A DNA stretch of 56,005 bases, taken from contig NZ_LZLJ01000027.1 in assembly GCF_001668625.1 (NCBI RefSeq), forward strand, positions 1-56,005, read 5' to 3'. Source of the DNA: Mycobacterium sp. 1274756.6. Lineage in GTDB: Bacteria > Actinomycetota > Actinomycetes > Mycobacteriales > Mycobacteriaceae. The stretch's first letter is position 1. Each line of letters starts with the position of its first letter. The position numbers were made by a program, and so were the translations under genes. The notes beneath the pieces are model-generated. The model did not search any database and was not told where the DNA came from. It saw only the letters and a list, made by a program, of their open reading frames with translations. This document shows positions 46,465 to 55,861 of the stretch, in pieces.

Positions 46465-46498
46465 GTATTACGGATCTTTGTACTACGGAGTATTACGG
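46465..46498 (-). promoter_or_regulatory. Triple 9-bp repeat in the guaB3 leader
   Basis: GTATTACGG (46465-46473), GTACTACGG (46480-46488) and GTATTACGG (46490-46498) occur within 34 bp directly upstream of guaB3. On the minus strand they read CCGTAATAC/CCGTAGTAC and contain TAATAC or TAGTAC as possible -10 boxes. They may be binding sites for a regulator or a guaB3-specific promoter. The region is AT-rich against its surroundings. Confidence 0.45.
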
Positions 46499-46537
46499 CT
46501 TGGACGGATCGGCTTCACGGATCGGACGGTGTCGCGC

Positions 46538-48136
<1,599 letters not shown>

Positions 48137-48231
48137 CTAATGCGCCCGCGATGCGTTTTCCGCGGGCCCGTCCGCGGGCTGCGATTCTGTGGCCGCTGGC
48201 TTCCCGTCTGCCCGCTGCGTAGGGTGTAGGC

Positions 48232-48636
48232 GTGCGTGATCATCTGCCTCCGGGTCTGCCGCCGGACCCGTTTGCTGACGACCCGTATGATCCGTCCGCC
48301 GCGTTGGACGACATCGAGCCGGGCCAGCCCCTGGACCCGCACGAGCGGACGGCGGTCGAAGCCGATCTCGCCGATCTGGCGGTCTACGAGGCGCTGCTGG
48401 CCCCGAAGGGCATCCGCGGCCTGGTCGTCTGCTGCGACGACTGCCACGAGGACCACTACCACGACTGGGACATGCTGCGCGCGAACCTGCTGCAGTTGCT
48501 GGTCGACGGCACGGTGCGCCCGCACGAGCCGGCGTACGACCCGGAGCCCGACGCCTACGTCACCTGGGATTACTGCCGCGGCTACGCCGACGCCTCGCTC
48601 AACGAGGCGGCCTCGGAAACCGAGGGTTACCGCTAG
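48232..48636 (+). CDS. DUF5319 family protein (Rv3412 type)
   Basis: The 134-residue protein is acidic and holds a compact VVCCDDCHEDHYHDWDML stretch rich in Cys and His, suggesting a metal site. The N-terminus is LPPGLPPDPFADDPYDPSAALDD. It matches Rv3412/DUF5319. Function unknown. It is divergent from guaB2 and convergent with rsdA, 7 nt apart. GTG 48232 has no obvious ribosome site, consistent with a leaderless start. Confidence 0.9.
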   Translation: MRDHLPPGLPPDPFADDPYDPSAALDDIEPGQPLDPHERTAVEADLADLAVYEALLAPKGIRGLVVCCDDCHEDHYHDWDMLRANLLQLLVDGTVRPHEPAYDPEPDAYVTWDYCRGYADASLNEAASETEGYR

Positions 48637-48643
48637 CTAGGTT

Positions 48644-49705
48644 TCAGCTCTCCGCGCCGGCGTCGGTCGACTCGGTCCGGGTCGCGGCGTGCTCGCCGGT
48701 TTCCGGCGGGGCCTTCTGCTCCTGCTGCTCCTCGACCTCCGCGGCCGTGGTGGCCGGGGCTCTCCTCGCCGGAGCCGTCGTGGCCGGGTTTTCCGCTCGC
48801 GGGGTTTGAGCCGCCCCGGTGTCGGGGGTCTCGGGCGTCTCGGTCTCACGCCCGGTCGCCGGGTGGGTGGTAGCCGGTGCGGAGGCCGTGGGCGCCGTCG
48901 TGGTCGGGGCCGGAGTGGTGGCCGGCGGGGAAGTCGGGGTGGTCGTCGGGGCGTCGGTGGTCTCCGACGGCTCGGTGGGCGCGGCGGTTTCCGAGGTTTC
49001 CGACGGCTCCGCGGGCGACGTGGTCTCCGCGCCGGGTGTGGTGGACAGCGTCACCGAGGTGGTCGCCTCCCCCGGCGGCACGGCCGGGTCCGACTCCGGA
49101 GCCGGGGGCACGGTCGCCTCGGGGTCGCGGTGCTCGACCTTGACGTTGAGCTCGTTCCACTGGTCGAGCAGTTCCTGTTTGCGGCCGGCGTCGTTGACGT
49201 TTTGGACGGTGTCGCTGACCTCGGCGAGCTTGTCCTTGGCCAGATCCCACTGACCGTCGACGATCATCTGCTGGACCTTGGCGAACTCGGTCTGCGCGAC
49301 CAGCGCGACCCGGTCGTCGCGCACCTGCTGCGGCTCGCCGAACAGCGTGCTGCGCAGGCCGTAGAGCGCATCGCCGGGCTGGGCGGTCGCCAGCACGGCG
49401 CCGAAGCCGCCCAGCCCCAGGACGGTGGCGGCCACCGTGCCGACCAGGGTCAGCCCGCGCCGCGAACGCGGCACGTGCGGCGGGTGGCGGCGGCCGCGTT
49501 CCAGGGCGGCGACGGCCTGGTTCTCCGCGACCAGCCCGGTCGCCGGTGGCCAGCGGGTCTCGTCGCGCCACCCGGCCAGCAGGTCGGCCAGCGCCCGGTC
49601 GGCGGGGTCGCCGGGCGGCGGCGGCTGGCCGGCGCCGAGCGCGTCGAGCAGTCGGTCGCTGCGGGCCACCGCATCCAGGTCGGGGGCGCGGCCGTCGTCA
49701 GCCAT
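48644..49705 (-). CDS. rsdA: Anti-sigma-D factor RsdA
   Basis: The 353-residue protein has an N-terminal SigD-binding segment (APDLDAVARSDRLLDALGAG and ALADLLAGWRDETRWPP), one transmembrane helix (about residues 84-107) and a periplasmic part. The latter has a short helical region (VRDDRVALVAQTEFAKVQQMIVDGQWDLAKDKLAEVSD) and then a long Pro/Thr/Ser/Glu-rich tail (about 200-353). It matches Rv3413c, which sequesters SigD until proteolysed. The tail is longer than the roughly 300-residue M. tuberculosis protein. ATG 49705 overlaps the sigD stop by 8 bp, so both are coupled. Confidence 0.92.
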   Translation of the reverse strand: MADDGRAPDLDAVARSDRLLDALGAGQPPPPGDPADRALADLLAGWRDETRWPPATGLVAENQAVAALERGRRHPPHVPRSRRGLTLVGTVAATVLGLGGFGAVLATAQPGDALYGLRSTLFGEPQQVRDDRVALVAQTEFAKVQQMIVDGQWDLAKDKLAEVSDTVQNVNDAGRKQELLDQWNELNVKVEHRDPEATVPPAPESDPAVPPGEATTSVTLSTTPGAETTSPAEPSETSETAAPTEPSETTDAPTTTPTSPPATTPAPTTTAPTASAPATTHPATGRETETPETPDTGAAQTPRAENPATTAPARRAPATTAAEVEEQQEQKAPPETGEHAATRTESTDAGAES

Positions 49706-50279
49706 GCGCACCTCCGGTCGCCACGATCTCCGAGCGCAACCGGGTCAGCGCGCGGTGTTGGGCCACCCGGACCGCGCCGGGCGTGCTGCCGACCGCGGTC
49801 GCGGTCTCCTCGGCGCTCAGCCCGACCACGACCCGCAGGATCAGGATCTCCCGCTGCTTGTCCGGCAGCACCTGCAGCAGCCGGTTCATCCGCTCGGTGG
49901 CGTCGGCGTCGATCGCCCGCTGTTCGGGCCCGGCCGTAGCCGGTGCCGCCAGCTCCGGCACCGTCTCGGTGGCGTACGCGCGGTTGCGCGCTCCGGCGCG
50001 GTGAGCGTCGGCGACCTTGTGCGCCGCTATCCCGTAGACGAAGGCCAGGAAAGGCCGTCCCTGGTCCCGGTACCGGGGCAACGCGGTTATGGTGGCCAAG
50101 CAGACCTCCTGTGCCACGTCGTCAGCCGACAGACCGCTCCGCTCCCCGGCCCCGACGCGGGCTCGGCAGTACCGCACCACCAGGGGGCGGATGGTCTCCA
50201 ATACTTCCCGGAGCGCATCCCGATCGCCGGCCACGGCCGCAGCCACGGCAGCGTCGAGATGGTCTCCATGAAGAGTCAT
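49698..50279 (-). CDS. sigD: ECF sigma factor SigD
   Basis: The 193-residue protein has sigma region 2 (IRPLVVRYCRARVGAG...LSADDVAQEVCLATITALPRYRDQGRPFLAFVYGIAAHKVAD) and region 4 (LQVLPDKQREILILRVVVGLSAEETATAVGSTPGAVRVAQHRALTRL). It matches Rv3414c SigD. ATG 50279 gives MTLHGDHLDAAVAAAVAG; ATG 50291 is an alternative. SigD is released from RsdA under nutrient stress. The gene overlaps rsdA downstream, and SigD is expected to act in a small regulon. Confidence 0.95.
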   Translation of the reverse strand: MTLHGDHLDAAVAAAVAGDRDALREVLETIRPLVVRYCRARVGAGERSGLSADDVAQEVCLATITALPRYRDQGRPFLAFVYGIAAHKVADAHRAGARNRAYATETVPELAAPATAGPEQRAIDADATERMNRLLQVLPDKQREILILRVVVGLSAEETATAVGSTPGAVRVAQHRALTRLRSEIVATGGAHG

Positions 50280-50361
50280 CGACGGCGGCATCTCCAACGT
50301 TACGGACCGGCGGATGCCGGGCGGGTGGCAACTGTCCACGATAACGAGCCGGTACCGGTGA

Positions 50362-51153
50362 TCAGTGGTTGCGCCACACCCCGCCGCCGTGCCGCACCCG
50401 CTCGGCGGCGTGGTCGCGCAGGTCACGCACCTGCTGCCGGGATCGCGACCCGCTGCCGATCTCGGCGAGCAGGCACCCCGCCGCCCACCGCAGCGGCATC
50501 AGCCCCAGCGCGTCGGCGGCGTCCAGGGCGGTGTCGGCGGAGCGCCGGGCCTCGTCGAGTCGCCCGGCGGTGCACAGCGCGGCCGCGGCCACCAGGTCGC
50601 TTTTGACACGGTGCCGGGCCAGGTCGGTGTCGGCGACGAGGTCCTGGGCGCGTCGGGCCAGCCTTATCGCGGCCGCGCCGTCGCCGGTGGCCATCGCCAG
50701 CTCCGCGCCCACCCAGGCCCGCCGGACCGGCAGGCGGGCCACCGGCGCGGCGGGCAGCCGGTCGGCGCGGGCCAACAGGGCGGCCGCGGCGGCGAAGCGG
50801 CCCACGCCGAGGGCGTCGGCGGCCAGCCCGACCAACGCGTCGGCGGCCGCTTCCGGGTCCTCGCCGGCGTGCAGCAGGGCGCGACCGTCGTAGCCGCGGG
50901 CGCGGGTGTGCCAGCCGAGTTGCCGCCAGTACGACGCCGCGGTGCTCAGGGCGAGTGACGCCAAGGGTCCGGGCGGCGCGGCGCGGTGCAGCGCCAGCAG
51001 GTCGGCGTGCGCGCTGGCGTAGCGACCCTGCCCGCCGGCGGCGACGGCGCGCAGCCACAGTTGATGCTCGGTGGCCGCCGCGGGCAACGGCCAGCGGCCG
51101 GGGTCCGCGCCGAATGCGGCGGCGGTCAATGTGTCCACGCTCATCGCCGCCAT
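50362..51153 (-). CDS. Hypothetical helical-repeat protein (Rv3415c type)
   Basis: The 263-residue protein is Ala-rich and entirely helical, with repeated units of the TPR sort (ALHRAAPPGPLASLALSTAASYWRQLGWHTRARGYDGRALLHAGEDPEAAADALVGLAADALGVGRFAAAAALLARAD). No signal peptide is seen. It corresponds in position and character to Rv3415c. Function unknown. It lies upstream of sigD on the same strand, about 80 nt away, and divergent from whiB3. ATG 51153 or 51144 may be the start. Confidence 0.8.
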   Translation of the reverse strand: MAAMSVDTLTAAAFGADPGRWPLPAAATEHQLWLRAVAAGGQGRYASAHADLLALHRAAPPGPLASLALSTAASYWRQLGWHTRARGYDGRALLHAGEDPEAAADALVGLAADALGVGRFAAAAALLARADRLPAAPVARLPVRRAWVGAELAMATGDGAAAIRLARRAQDLVADTDLARHRVKSDLVAAAALCTAGRLDEARRSADTALDAADALGLMPLRWAAGCLLAEIGSGSRSRQQVRDLRDHAAERVRHGGGVWRNH

Positions 51154-51445
51154 ACTTTAGTAAATTGTTTGTGGTCGCCGTGTTACGGCCGCGTTAAGCG
51201 CCGGGTGCGGATTTTCTCCCGACGTTTCCCGCTCCGCAACATGCGGGCGGTACGGCGACAAATCCTCTGGGGGAACTGGACTTTGGTCCGGCATCTACGC
51301 CCGGGTCGGCCGGATGGCAAATGAACGGACGGTGAATTGTTTCGTCATCGCTGTTAACCCCACACTCTTGCCGGAAATTGACTCTTTTCCGGCGTGCTGT
51401 CTACGTTCAATTCGACGTTCGATTCGACGAGCGAAAGGGGTTTTC

Positions 51446-51742
51446 ATGGCTGTGCCGGAACCGCATCTCAACCCCTACACCGACCTGTGGGATTGGCAGC
51501 TGCACGGCGCGTGCCGCGGCCTCGACTCGTCGGTGTTCTTCCACCCCGACGGCGAGCGGGGCACCGAGCGGCTGCTGCGCGAGCAACGCGCCAAGGCGAT
51601 GTGCCGGTCCTGCCCCGTGCTGACCGAATGCCGGGCGCACGCCCTGCGCGTGGGTGAGCCCTACGGCATCTGGGGCGGGCTGTCGGAATCGGAGCGCGCG
51701 CAGATGCTGCGGCGCGTGGATCGCCGGCGGCGCACCGCCTGA
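51446..51742 (+). CDS. whiB3: WhiB3, [4Fe-4S] redox-sensing regulator
   Basis: The 98-residue protein has the four WhiB cysteines (Cys23, Cys53, Cys56, Cys62) that hold a 4Fe-4S cluster, the GIWGGLSESER turn, and a basic C-terminus (RRVDRRRRTA). It matches Rv3416 WhiB3, which senses NO, oxygen and redox state and controls lipid anabolism and virulence functions, working with the primary sigma factor. ATG 51446 is preceded by GAAAGGGG. A 292-bp intergenic gap to the divergent gene gives room for regulation; the longer upstream frame is untranslated leader. Confidence 0.96.
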   Translation: MAVPEPHLNPYTDLWDWQLHGACRGLDSSVFFHPDGERGTERLLREQRAKAMCRSCPVLTECRAHALRVGEPYGIWGGLSESERAQMLRRVDRRRRTA

Positions 51743-51798
51743 GCGAGCCGGCGCCGGCGAATCACGCCGGTGCCGAGACACCCGCCCCGGGCCGGGGC

Positions 51799-52158
51799 AT
51801 GATGAGCGCCGTGGGAACCACGGTGGTCGCCTCGCGTGCGACGGTAGCCAGCGCCGGCGTCGCCGGGTCGGTGGCCACCTCGACCAGCGCGGGAGTGGCC
51901 GGATCGATCGCCACCGCCGGCAGCGCGGGAGTCGCCGGATCGATCGCCACCGCTGGCAGCGCGGGAGTCGCCGGTAGCATCCTCACCGCGGCCTCGGCGG
52001 CGATCGCCGGAAGCATCGGGTGCGTCGGCTGTGCGCTCTGCCGACGCTGCGTGGCCTGCCTGGGCTGCTTCGGCTGCACCGGGTGCCTGGGCTGTGTGGG
52101 CTGCTACAACTGCTCGGGCCTGCGGTTCGCGGTCGGTCTGCGCGACGTGCACGCCTGA
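51799..52158 (+). CDS. Small protein with 12-residue Gly/Ala/Ser repeats and an 11-cysteine period-3 array
   Basis: The 119-residue protein is in two parts. Residues 18-77 are five 12-residue repeats of type SAGVAGSIATAG. Residues 75-105 are C-x-x-C in strict period 3, eleven cysteines without a break (CVGCALCRRCVACLGCFGC then TGCLGCVGCYNC). It ends SGLRFAVGLRDVHA. There is no signal peptide or normal hydrophobic core. Triplet repeats with Gly suggest an extended helical or beta-solenoid structure; the cysteines could bind metal or iron-sulfur clusters or form disulfides. The start may be ATG 51799 or 51802; the ribosome site is weak. It lies 56 nt after whiB3. I half-remember related mycobacterial proteins with similar endings but cannot name a family. 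Confidence 0.7.
   Translation: MMSAVGTTVVASRATVASAGVAGSVATSTSAGVAGSIATAGSAGVAGSIATAGSAGVAGSILTAASAAIAGSIGCVGCALCRRCVACLGCFGCTGCLGCVGCYNCSGLRFAVGLRDVHA
51850..52029 (+). repeat. 36-bp tandem repeats encoding the 12-residue repeats
   Basis: Five 36-bp units lie in frame, with core GCGGGAGT-GCCGGATCGATCG. Units 2 and 3 are almost identical, and units 1, 4 and 5 drift. The near-identity of the middle units suggests recent slippage or duplication. Confidence 0.8.
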
Positions 52159-52243
52159 GTGGGCGGGAGGCCGCGGGCGCCGCGCCGTGGTGATTCCAGG
52201 TCCACCGGTAGCAGCGGTCTTCGAGCTAGACCCCACCCGCGGC

Positions 52244-53344
52244 TCAGCTTGCGCCGGCCGCGATCACCTGGTCCACCTCCGAGGCACGGTCGGCCAGCTC
52301 CGACCGGTTCTGGTCCAGCGCCTCGGCCTGTTCCTCGTCGGCTTTCATCAGCGCCTCGATGTCGGCGCCGGCCAGGTCGAGCACGCCCATGTCGGTGAAG
52401 GCCCGGCGGACCTTGTCGCCCCACAATCCGATGTCCTTGACGATCGGCACGATGCGGCTGAACAGGTGGGACCGGAACTGGCCCATCACCGGCGAGTTGT
52501 CGACCCACTCCGCGCACGTTTTCACGTCGAGGTCGAGGGTCTCGAACACCTCCTCGCCGCGGAACCGGTCGCGCATCAGGTAGCAGGCGTCGACGACGAA
52601 CTCTTCGCGCTCGGCGCGCTCGGTGTCGGTCAGCGCGGCGTAGTAGTCCTTCAGCGAGATCCGGCCGAATGCGACGTGGCGCGCCTCGTCCTGCATGACG
52701 TAGGCGAGCACCTGCTTGGCCAGCGAGCCCGGCGGCGCCAGGTCGCGCAGCACCCCGAAGGCCGCCAGGGCGAGCCCTTCGATGAGGACCTGCATGCCCA
52801 AATAAGGCATGTCCCAGCGGGAGTCGCGCAGGGTGTCATCGAGCAGCGCCGTCAGGTTGGTGTTGATCGGGTAGACCAGGCCGACCTTCTCCTGCAGGAA
52901 CCGCGCGAAGGTCTCGACGTGCCGGGCTTCGTCCATGGTCTGGGTGGCCGCGTAGAACTTCGCGTCCAGATCCGGCACCACCTCGACGATCTTGGCCGCG
53001 CAGACCATCGCGCCCTGTTCGCCGTGCAGAAACTGGGAGAATTGCCAGGCCTGCGAGTGCTGCCGCATCTCGGCGCGGCGGGCATCGTCGGCGGCCTCCC
53101 AGATCGGGCTGCCGAACAGCGGATGCATCTCGTCGGGCAACCCGATCGGGTTCATCGGGTCGACGTCTTGGGTCCAGTCGATCCGCGACTGCGCATCCCA
53201 CTGCTTGTCCTTGCCCTTCTGATACAGCGACAGGAGCCGGGCGCGCCCCTCGTCGTACTCCCAGGTGAAGTGGGCGTCACCGGTGCAGGGGACCTGCCAC
53301 GAGTAGGGCGCGGGCACCTCGGTGTACTTGTCCCTCGTGGTCAT
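52244..53344 (-). CDS. Ferritin-like diiron protein of unknown substrate
   Basis: The 366-residue protein has the complete diiron ligand set of a four-helix ferritin-like oxidase: Glu109 (HGEQGA), Glu139-x2-His142 (DEARHVE), Glu189 (LIEGLAL) and Glu220-x2-His223 (DEARHVAFG). The spacing fits the R2-like/AurF-like class of non-haem diiron enzymes. The C-terminus is charged and helical. No signal peptide is seen. The role is not recognisable; candidates are an oxygenase, a fatty-acyl oxidase or an iron-handling protein. It lies downstream of groEL1 on the same strand but beyond its terminator. The ATG gives MTTRDKYTEVPAPYSW. Confidence 0.88.
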   Translation of the reverse strand: MTTRDKYTEVPAPYSWQVPCTGDAHFTWEYDEGRARLLSLYQKGKDKQWDAQSRIDWTQDVDPMNPIGLPDEMHPLFGSPIWEAADDARRAEMRQHSQAWQFSQFLHGEQGAMVCAAKIVEVVPDLDAKFYAATQTMDEARHVETFARFLQEKVGLVYPINTNLTALLDDTLRDSRWDMPYLGMQVLIEGLALAAFGVLRDLAPPGSLAKQVLAYVMQDEARHVAFGRISLKDYYAALTDTERAEREEFVVDACYLMRDRFRGEEVFETLDLDVKTCAEWVDNSPVMGQFRSHLFSRIVPIVKDIGLWGDKVRRAFTDMGVLDLAGADIEALMKADEEQAEALDQNRSELADRASEVDQVIAAGAS

Positions 53345-53464
53345 AGCGGCCGCCTCTCTGCGGTGTGACCAGGTGGTCTGCTGTCAATCTCCGCCGGTCA
53401 GGCGGCGGTGTCAACCCTGAGATGGTGACGATTCCGCGTCGACTCAGCGGGGAGGCGGACAAGA

Positions 53465-53501
53465 AAAGCACCCCCCGGCCGGGAGGTCCGAGGGGTGCTT
53501 T
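53465..53501 (-). terminator. Rho-independent terminator of groES-groEL1
   Basis: Arms AAAGCACCCC (53465-53474) and GGGGTGCTTT (53492-53501) are exact reverse complements enclosing a GC-rich loop. On the minus strand the hairpin begins 14 nt after the groEL1 stop and is followed by T residues. It separates the chaperonin operon from the ferritin-like gene. Confidence 0.85.
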
Positions 53502-53514
53502 CCGACGGAATCGC

Positions 53515-55131
53515 TCAGTGCGCGTGACCGTGATGCCCGTGCCCGTCGTCCTCCTCGGCGGGTTTGTCGACCACCGCGGTCTCGGTGGTCAGCACCATCC
53601 GCGCCACCGAGGCGGCGTTCTCCAGCGCCGAGCGGGTCACCTTGACCGGGTCGATGATGCCCGCGCCGGCAAGGTCGCCGTACTCCAGCGTCGCGGCGTT
53701 GAAGCCCTGCCCGACCGGCAGCTCCACGACCTTGGCGGTCACCACCTGGCCGTCCAGACCGGCGTTGGTGGCGATCCAGTGCAGCGGCGCGGCCAGCGCG
53801 GCCGAGACGATGTCGACGCCGAGCGCTTCGTCGCCGGAGAGTTCGGCACGAACTTTCTCCAGCGCCGAACGGGTCTGCAGCAGGGCCGCACCGCCACCGG
53901 CGATGATGCCCTCCTCGACCGCGGCCTTGGCGGCGGCGACGGCGTCGTCGACAGCAGCCTTCTTGGCCTTCAGCTCAGTTTCGGTCGCCGCACCGACCTT
54001 GATGACCGCGACACCGCCGGCCAGCTTGGCCAGCCGCTCTTCGAGCTTCTCGCGGTCCCAGTCGGAGTCGGTGGCCTCGATCTCGGCGCGCAGCTGCTTG
54101 GCGCGGTCGGCGACCGCCTCGTCGCTGCCGCCGCCGTCGACGATGACCGTGTCGTCCTTGCCGACCACGACCCGGCGGGCACTGCCGAGCACCTCCAGGC
54201 CGACCTCCCGCAGCAGCAACCCGACGTCCGGGTTGACCACCTGGGCGCCGGTGACCACCGCGAGGTCCTCCAGGAAGGCCTTGCGCCGGTCCCCGAAGTA
54301 GGGGGCCTTGACCGCGACGGCCTTGAGGGTCTTGCGGATGGAGTTGACGACCAGGGTCGACAGCGCCTCACCCTCGACGTCCTCGGCGATGATCAGCAGC
54401 GGTTTGCCGGCTTCGGCGACCTTCTCCAGCAGCGGCAGCAGGTCGGGCAGCGAGCTGATCTTGTCGCGGTGCAGCAGGATCAGGGCGTCCTCGAGAACGG
54501 CTTCCTGCAGGTCGAAGTCGGTGACGAAGTAGGCCGACAGGTAGCCCTTGTCGAAGCCGACCCCGTCGGTGATCTCCAGCTCGGTCTGCAGCGTCGAGGA
54601 CTCCTCCACGCTGACCACCCCGTCGCCGCCGACCTTGCTCATCGCCTCGCCGACCAGCCGGCCGACCTCGGCGTCCCGCGAGGACACCGTGGCGACCTCG
54701 GCGATCCCGGCCTTCTCCGAGACCGGCGTGGCCGCGGCCAGCAGCGCCTCGGAGACCGCTTCGGCGCCCTTGGCGATGCCGGTGCCCAGCGCGATCGGGT
54801 TGGCGCCGGCCGCGACGTTGCGCAGCCCGGCCTTGACCAGCGCCTGCGCCAGCACCGTGGCGGTGGTGGTGCCGTCCCCGGTGACGTCGTTGGTCTTAGT
54901 GGCCACCGACTTGAGCAACTGGGCGCCCAAGTCCTCGAAGGGGTCCTCCAGATCGATCTCGCGGGCGATGGTCACACCGTCGTTGGTGACCGTCGGGCCA
55001 CCGAACGCCTTGTCCAACACCACGAACCGCCCCCGCGGACCCAGGGTGACCCGGACCGCGTCGGCGAGTTGGTCGACGCCGGCCTCCAGGGCACGGCGTG
55101 CGGTTTCGTCGTACTCAATTAGCTTGCTCAT
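53515..55131 (-). CDS. groEL1: Chaperonin GroEL1 with His-rich C-terminus
   Basis: The 538-residue protein is a Hsp60 chaperonin: [81 protein letters not shown] (ATP site), [13 protein letters not shown]. Instead of the Gly-Gly-Met tail it ends [11 protein letters not shown], the histidine-rich tail of mycobacterial GroEL1 (Rv3417c), which in M. smegmatis is linked to mycolate synthesis and biofilm growth. It lies 75 nt after groES in one operon, with a hairpin in the gap. The essential GroEL2 should lie elsewhere. Confidence 0.97.
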   Translation of the reverse strand: MSKLIEYDETARRALEAGVDQLADAVRVTLGPRGRFVVLDKAFGGPTVTNDGVTIAREIDLEDPFEDLGAQLLKSVATKTNDVTGDGTTTATVLAQALVKAGLRNVAAGANPIALGTGIAKGAEAVSEALLAAATPVSEKAGIAEVATVSSRDAEVGRLVGEAMSKVGGDGVVSVEESSTLQTELEITDGVGFDKGYLSAYFVTDFDLQEAVLEDALILLHRDKISSLPDLLPLLEKVAEAGKPLLIIAEDVEGEALSTLVVNSIRKTLKAVAVKAPYFGDRRKAFLEDLAVVTGAQVVNPDVGLLLREVGLEVLGSARRVVVGKDDTVIVDGGGSDEAVADRAKQLRAEIEATDSDWDREKLEERLAKLAGGVAVIKVGAATETELKAKKAAVDDAVAAAKAAVEEGIIAGGGAALLQTRSALEKVRAELSGDEALGVDIVSAALAAPLHWIATNAGLDGQVVTAKVVELPVGQGFNAATLEYGDLAGAGIIDPVKVTRSALENAASVARMVLTTETAVVDKPAEEDDGHGHHGHAH

Positions 55132-55151
55132 GGCCTTTTCCTTTAACGCGG

Positions 55152-55198
55152 TCCGCCCCGGAAATCACCCGCGCGTGCGCGGGGATCGCCGGGGCGGA
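55152..55198 (-). other. Intergenic hairpin between groES and groEL1
   Basis: Arms TCCGCCCCGG (55152-55161) and CCGGGGCGGA (55189-55198) pair perfectly, and inner bases ATC/GAT and CCCGCG/CGCGGG continue the stem. It lies between the groES stop and the groEL1 ribosome site. It could act as an attenuator, an RNA-processing site or an mRNA stabiliser. Confidence 0.55.
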
Positions 55199-55206
55199 GC
55201 ACGGTT

Positions 55207-55509
55207 TTACTTGGAGACGACAGCCAGCACGTCGCGGGCCGACAGGATCAGGTACTCCTCGTTGTTGTACTTGATCTCGGTGCCGCCGTACTTGCTGTAG
55301 ATGACGACATCGCCCTCGGAGACGTCCAGCGGAATCCGCTTGGCGCCGTTCTCGTCCCAGCGGCCGGGGCCGACGGCGACGACGGTGCCTTCCTGCGGCT
55401 TCTCCTTGGCCGTGTCCGGGATGACCAGACCGGACGCGGTCGTGGTCTCGGCCTCGTTGGCCTGAACGAGGATCTTGTCCTCGAGTGGCTTGATGTTCAC
55501 GCTCGCCAC
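55207..55509 (-). CDS. groES: Co-chaperonin GroES
   Basis: The 100-residue protein caps GroEL. It reads [50 protein letters not shown]...[26 protein letters not shown], the mobile loop and beta-barrel of Cpn10. It matches Rv3418c. GTG 55509 is the start (M. tuberculosis has ATG), preceded by GGAGGG at good spacing. The frame upstream to 55602 is leader sequence. It is under HrcA/CIRCE control and heads the operon. Confidence 0.97.
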   Translation of the reverse strand: MASVNIKPLEDKILVQANEAETTTASGLVIPDTAKEKPQEGTVVAVGPGRWDENGAKRIPLDVSEGDVVIYSKYGGTEIKYNNEEYLILSARDVLAVVSK

Positions 55510-55645
55510 GATTGGAGCCCTCCACTTGATCAGCGTGTGGGTGCGAGGCGGATCCCCGCACCCGTCGGAATTAGGTGTTGCGGCATTCGTCCGGGTCCCC
55601 ACACCGTCGTCGCGGGTGCCGGCACAGAAACCGTTCGACTGCCAC

Positions 55646-55672
55646 CTAGCACTCTATACATGAGAGTGCTAG
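55646..55672 (-). promoter_or_regulatory. CIRCE element (HrcA operator) of groES-groEL1
   Basis: CTAGCACTC (55646-55654), a 9-bp spacer and GAGTGCTAG (55664-55672) form a perfect 9-9-9 palindrome. On the minus strand the spacer and right arm contain the likely -10 (TATAGA), with TTGAGT as -35 upstream. HrcA bound here represses the chaperonin operon; heat stress relieves it. The transcript carries a leader of over 130 nt. Confidence 0.95.
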
Positions 55673-55700
55673 CACTCAAGAGAGGGCCGTGCTTTACCGG

Positions 55701-55756
55701 GATTGCTCCAGCGGGATTGCTCTGGCGCGATTGCTCCAGCGCGATTCAGCCGGGAC
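55701..55756. repeat. 14-bp tandem repeat upstream of groES
   Basis: GATT recurs at 55701, 55715, 55729 and 55743, with units GATTGCTCCAGCGG, GATTGCTCTGGCGC, GATTGCTCCAGCGC and a decayed fourth. It lies between the CIRCE promoter and the end of the DUF222 gene. No function is known; it could be residual or regulatory. Confidence 0.65.
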
Positions 55757-55861
55757 CGATATCCGAGCTGCCGGCGCAGCGCTCCTCCCCGACGCTGACA
55801 TGTCGACCAGTACGGCTAGCGGCCACCCGATTGCCGCGGGGTCACCGAAGAGGCTTCGGGA

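Noticed and set aside
51405..51430. LexA-like TCGACGTTCGA sequence in the whiB3 leader
   Set aside because: The half-site spacing and bases do not match TCGAAC-N4-GTTCGA, unlike the boxes at 20520 and 38417.
51850..52029. Tandem repeats considered as a CRISPR array
   Set aside because: The units are contiguous and coding, with no spacers; no cas genes are present.
51762..52079. Minus-strand open frame across the cysteine-repeat gene
   Set aside because: It is a low-complexity Pro/Ala/Thr frame caused by the 36-bp repeats; the plus strand shows the ordered Cys pattern.
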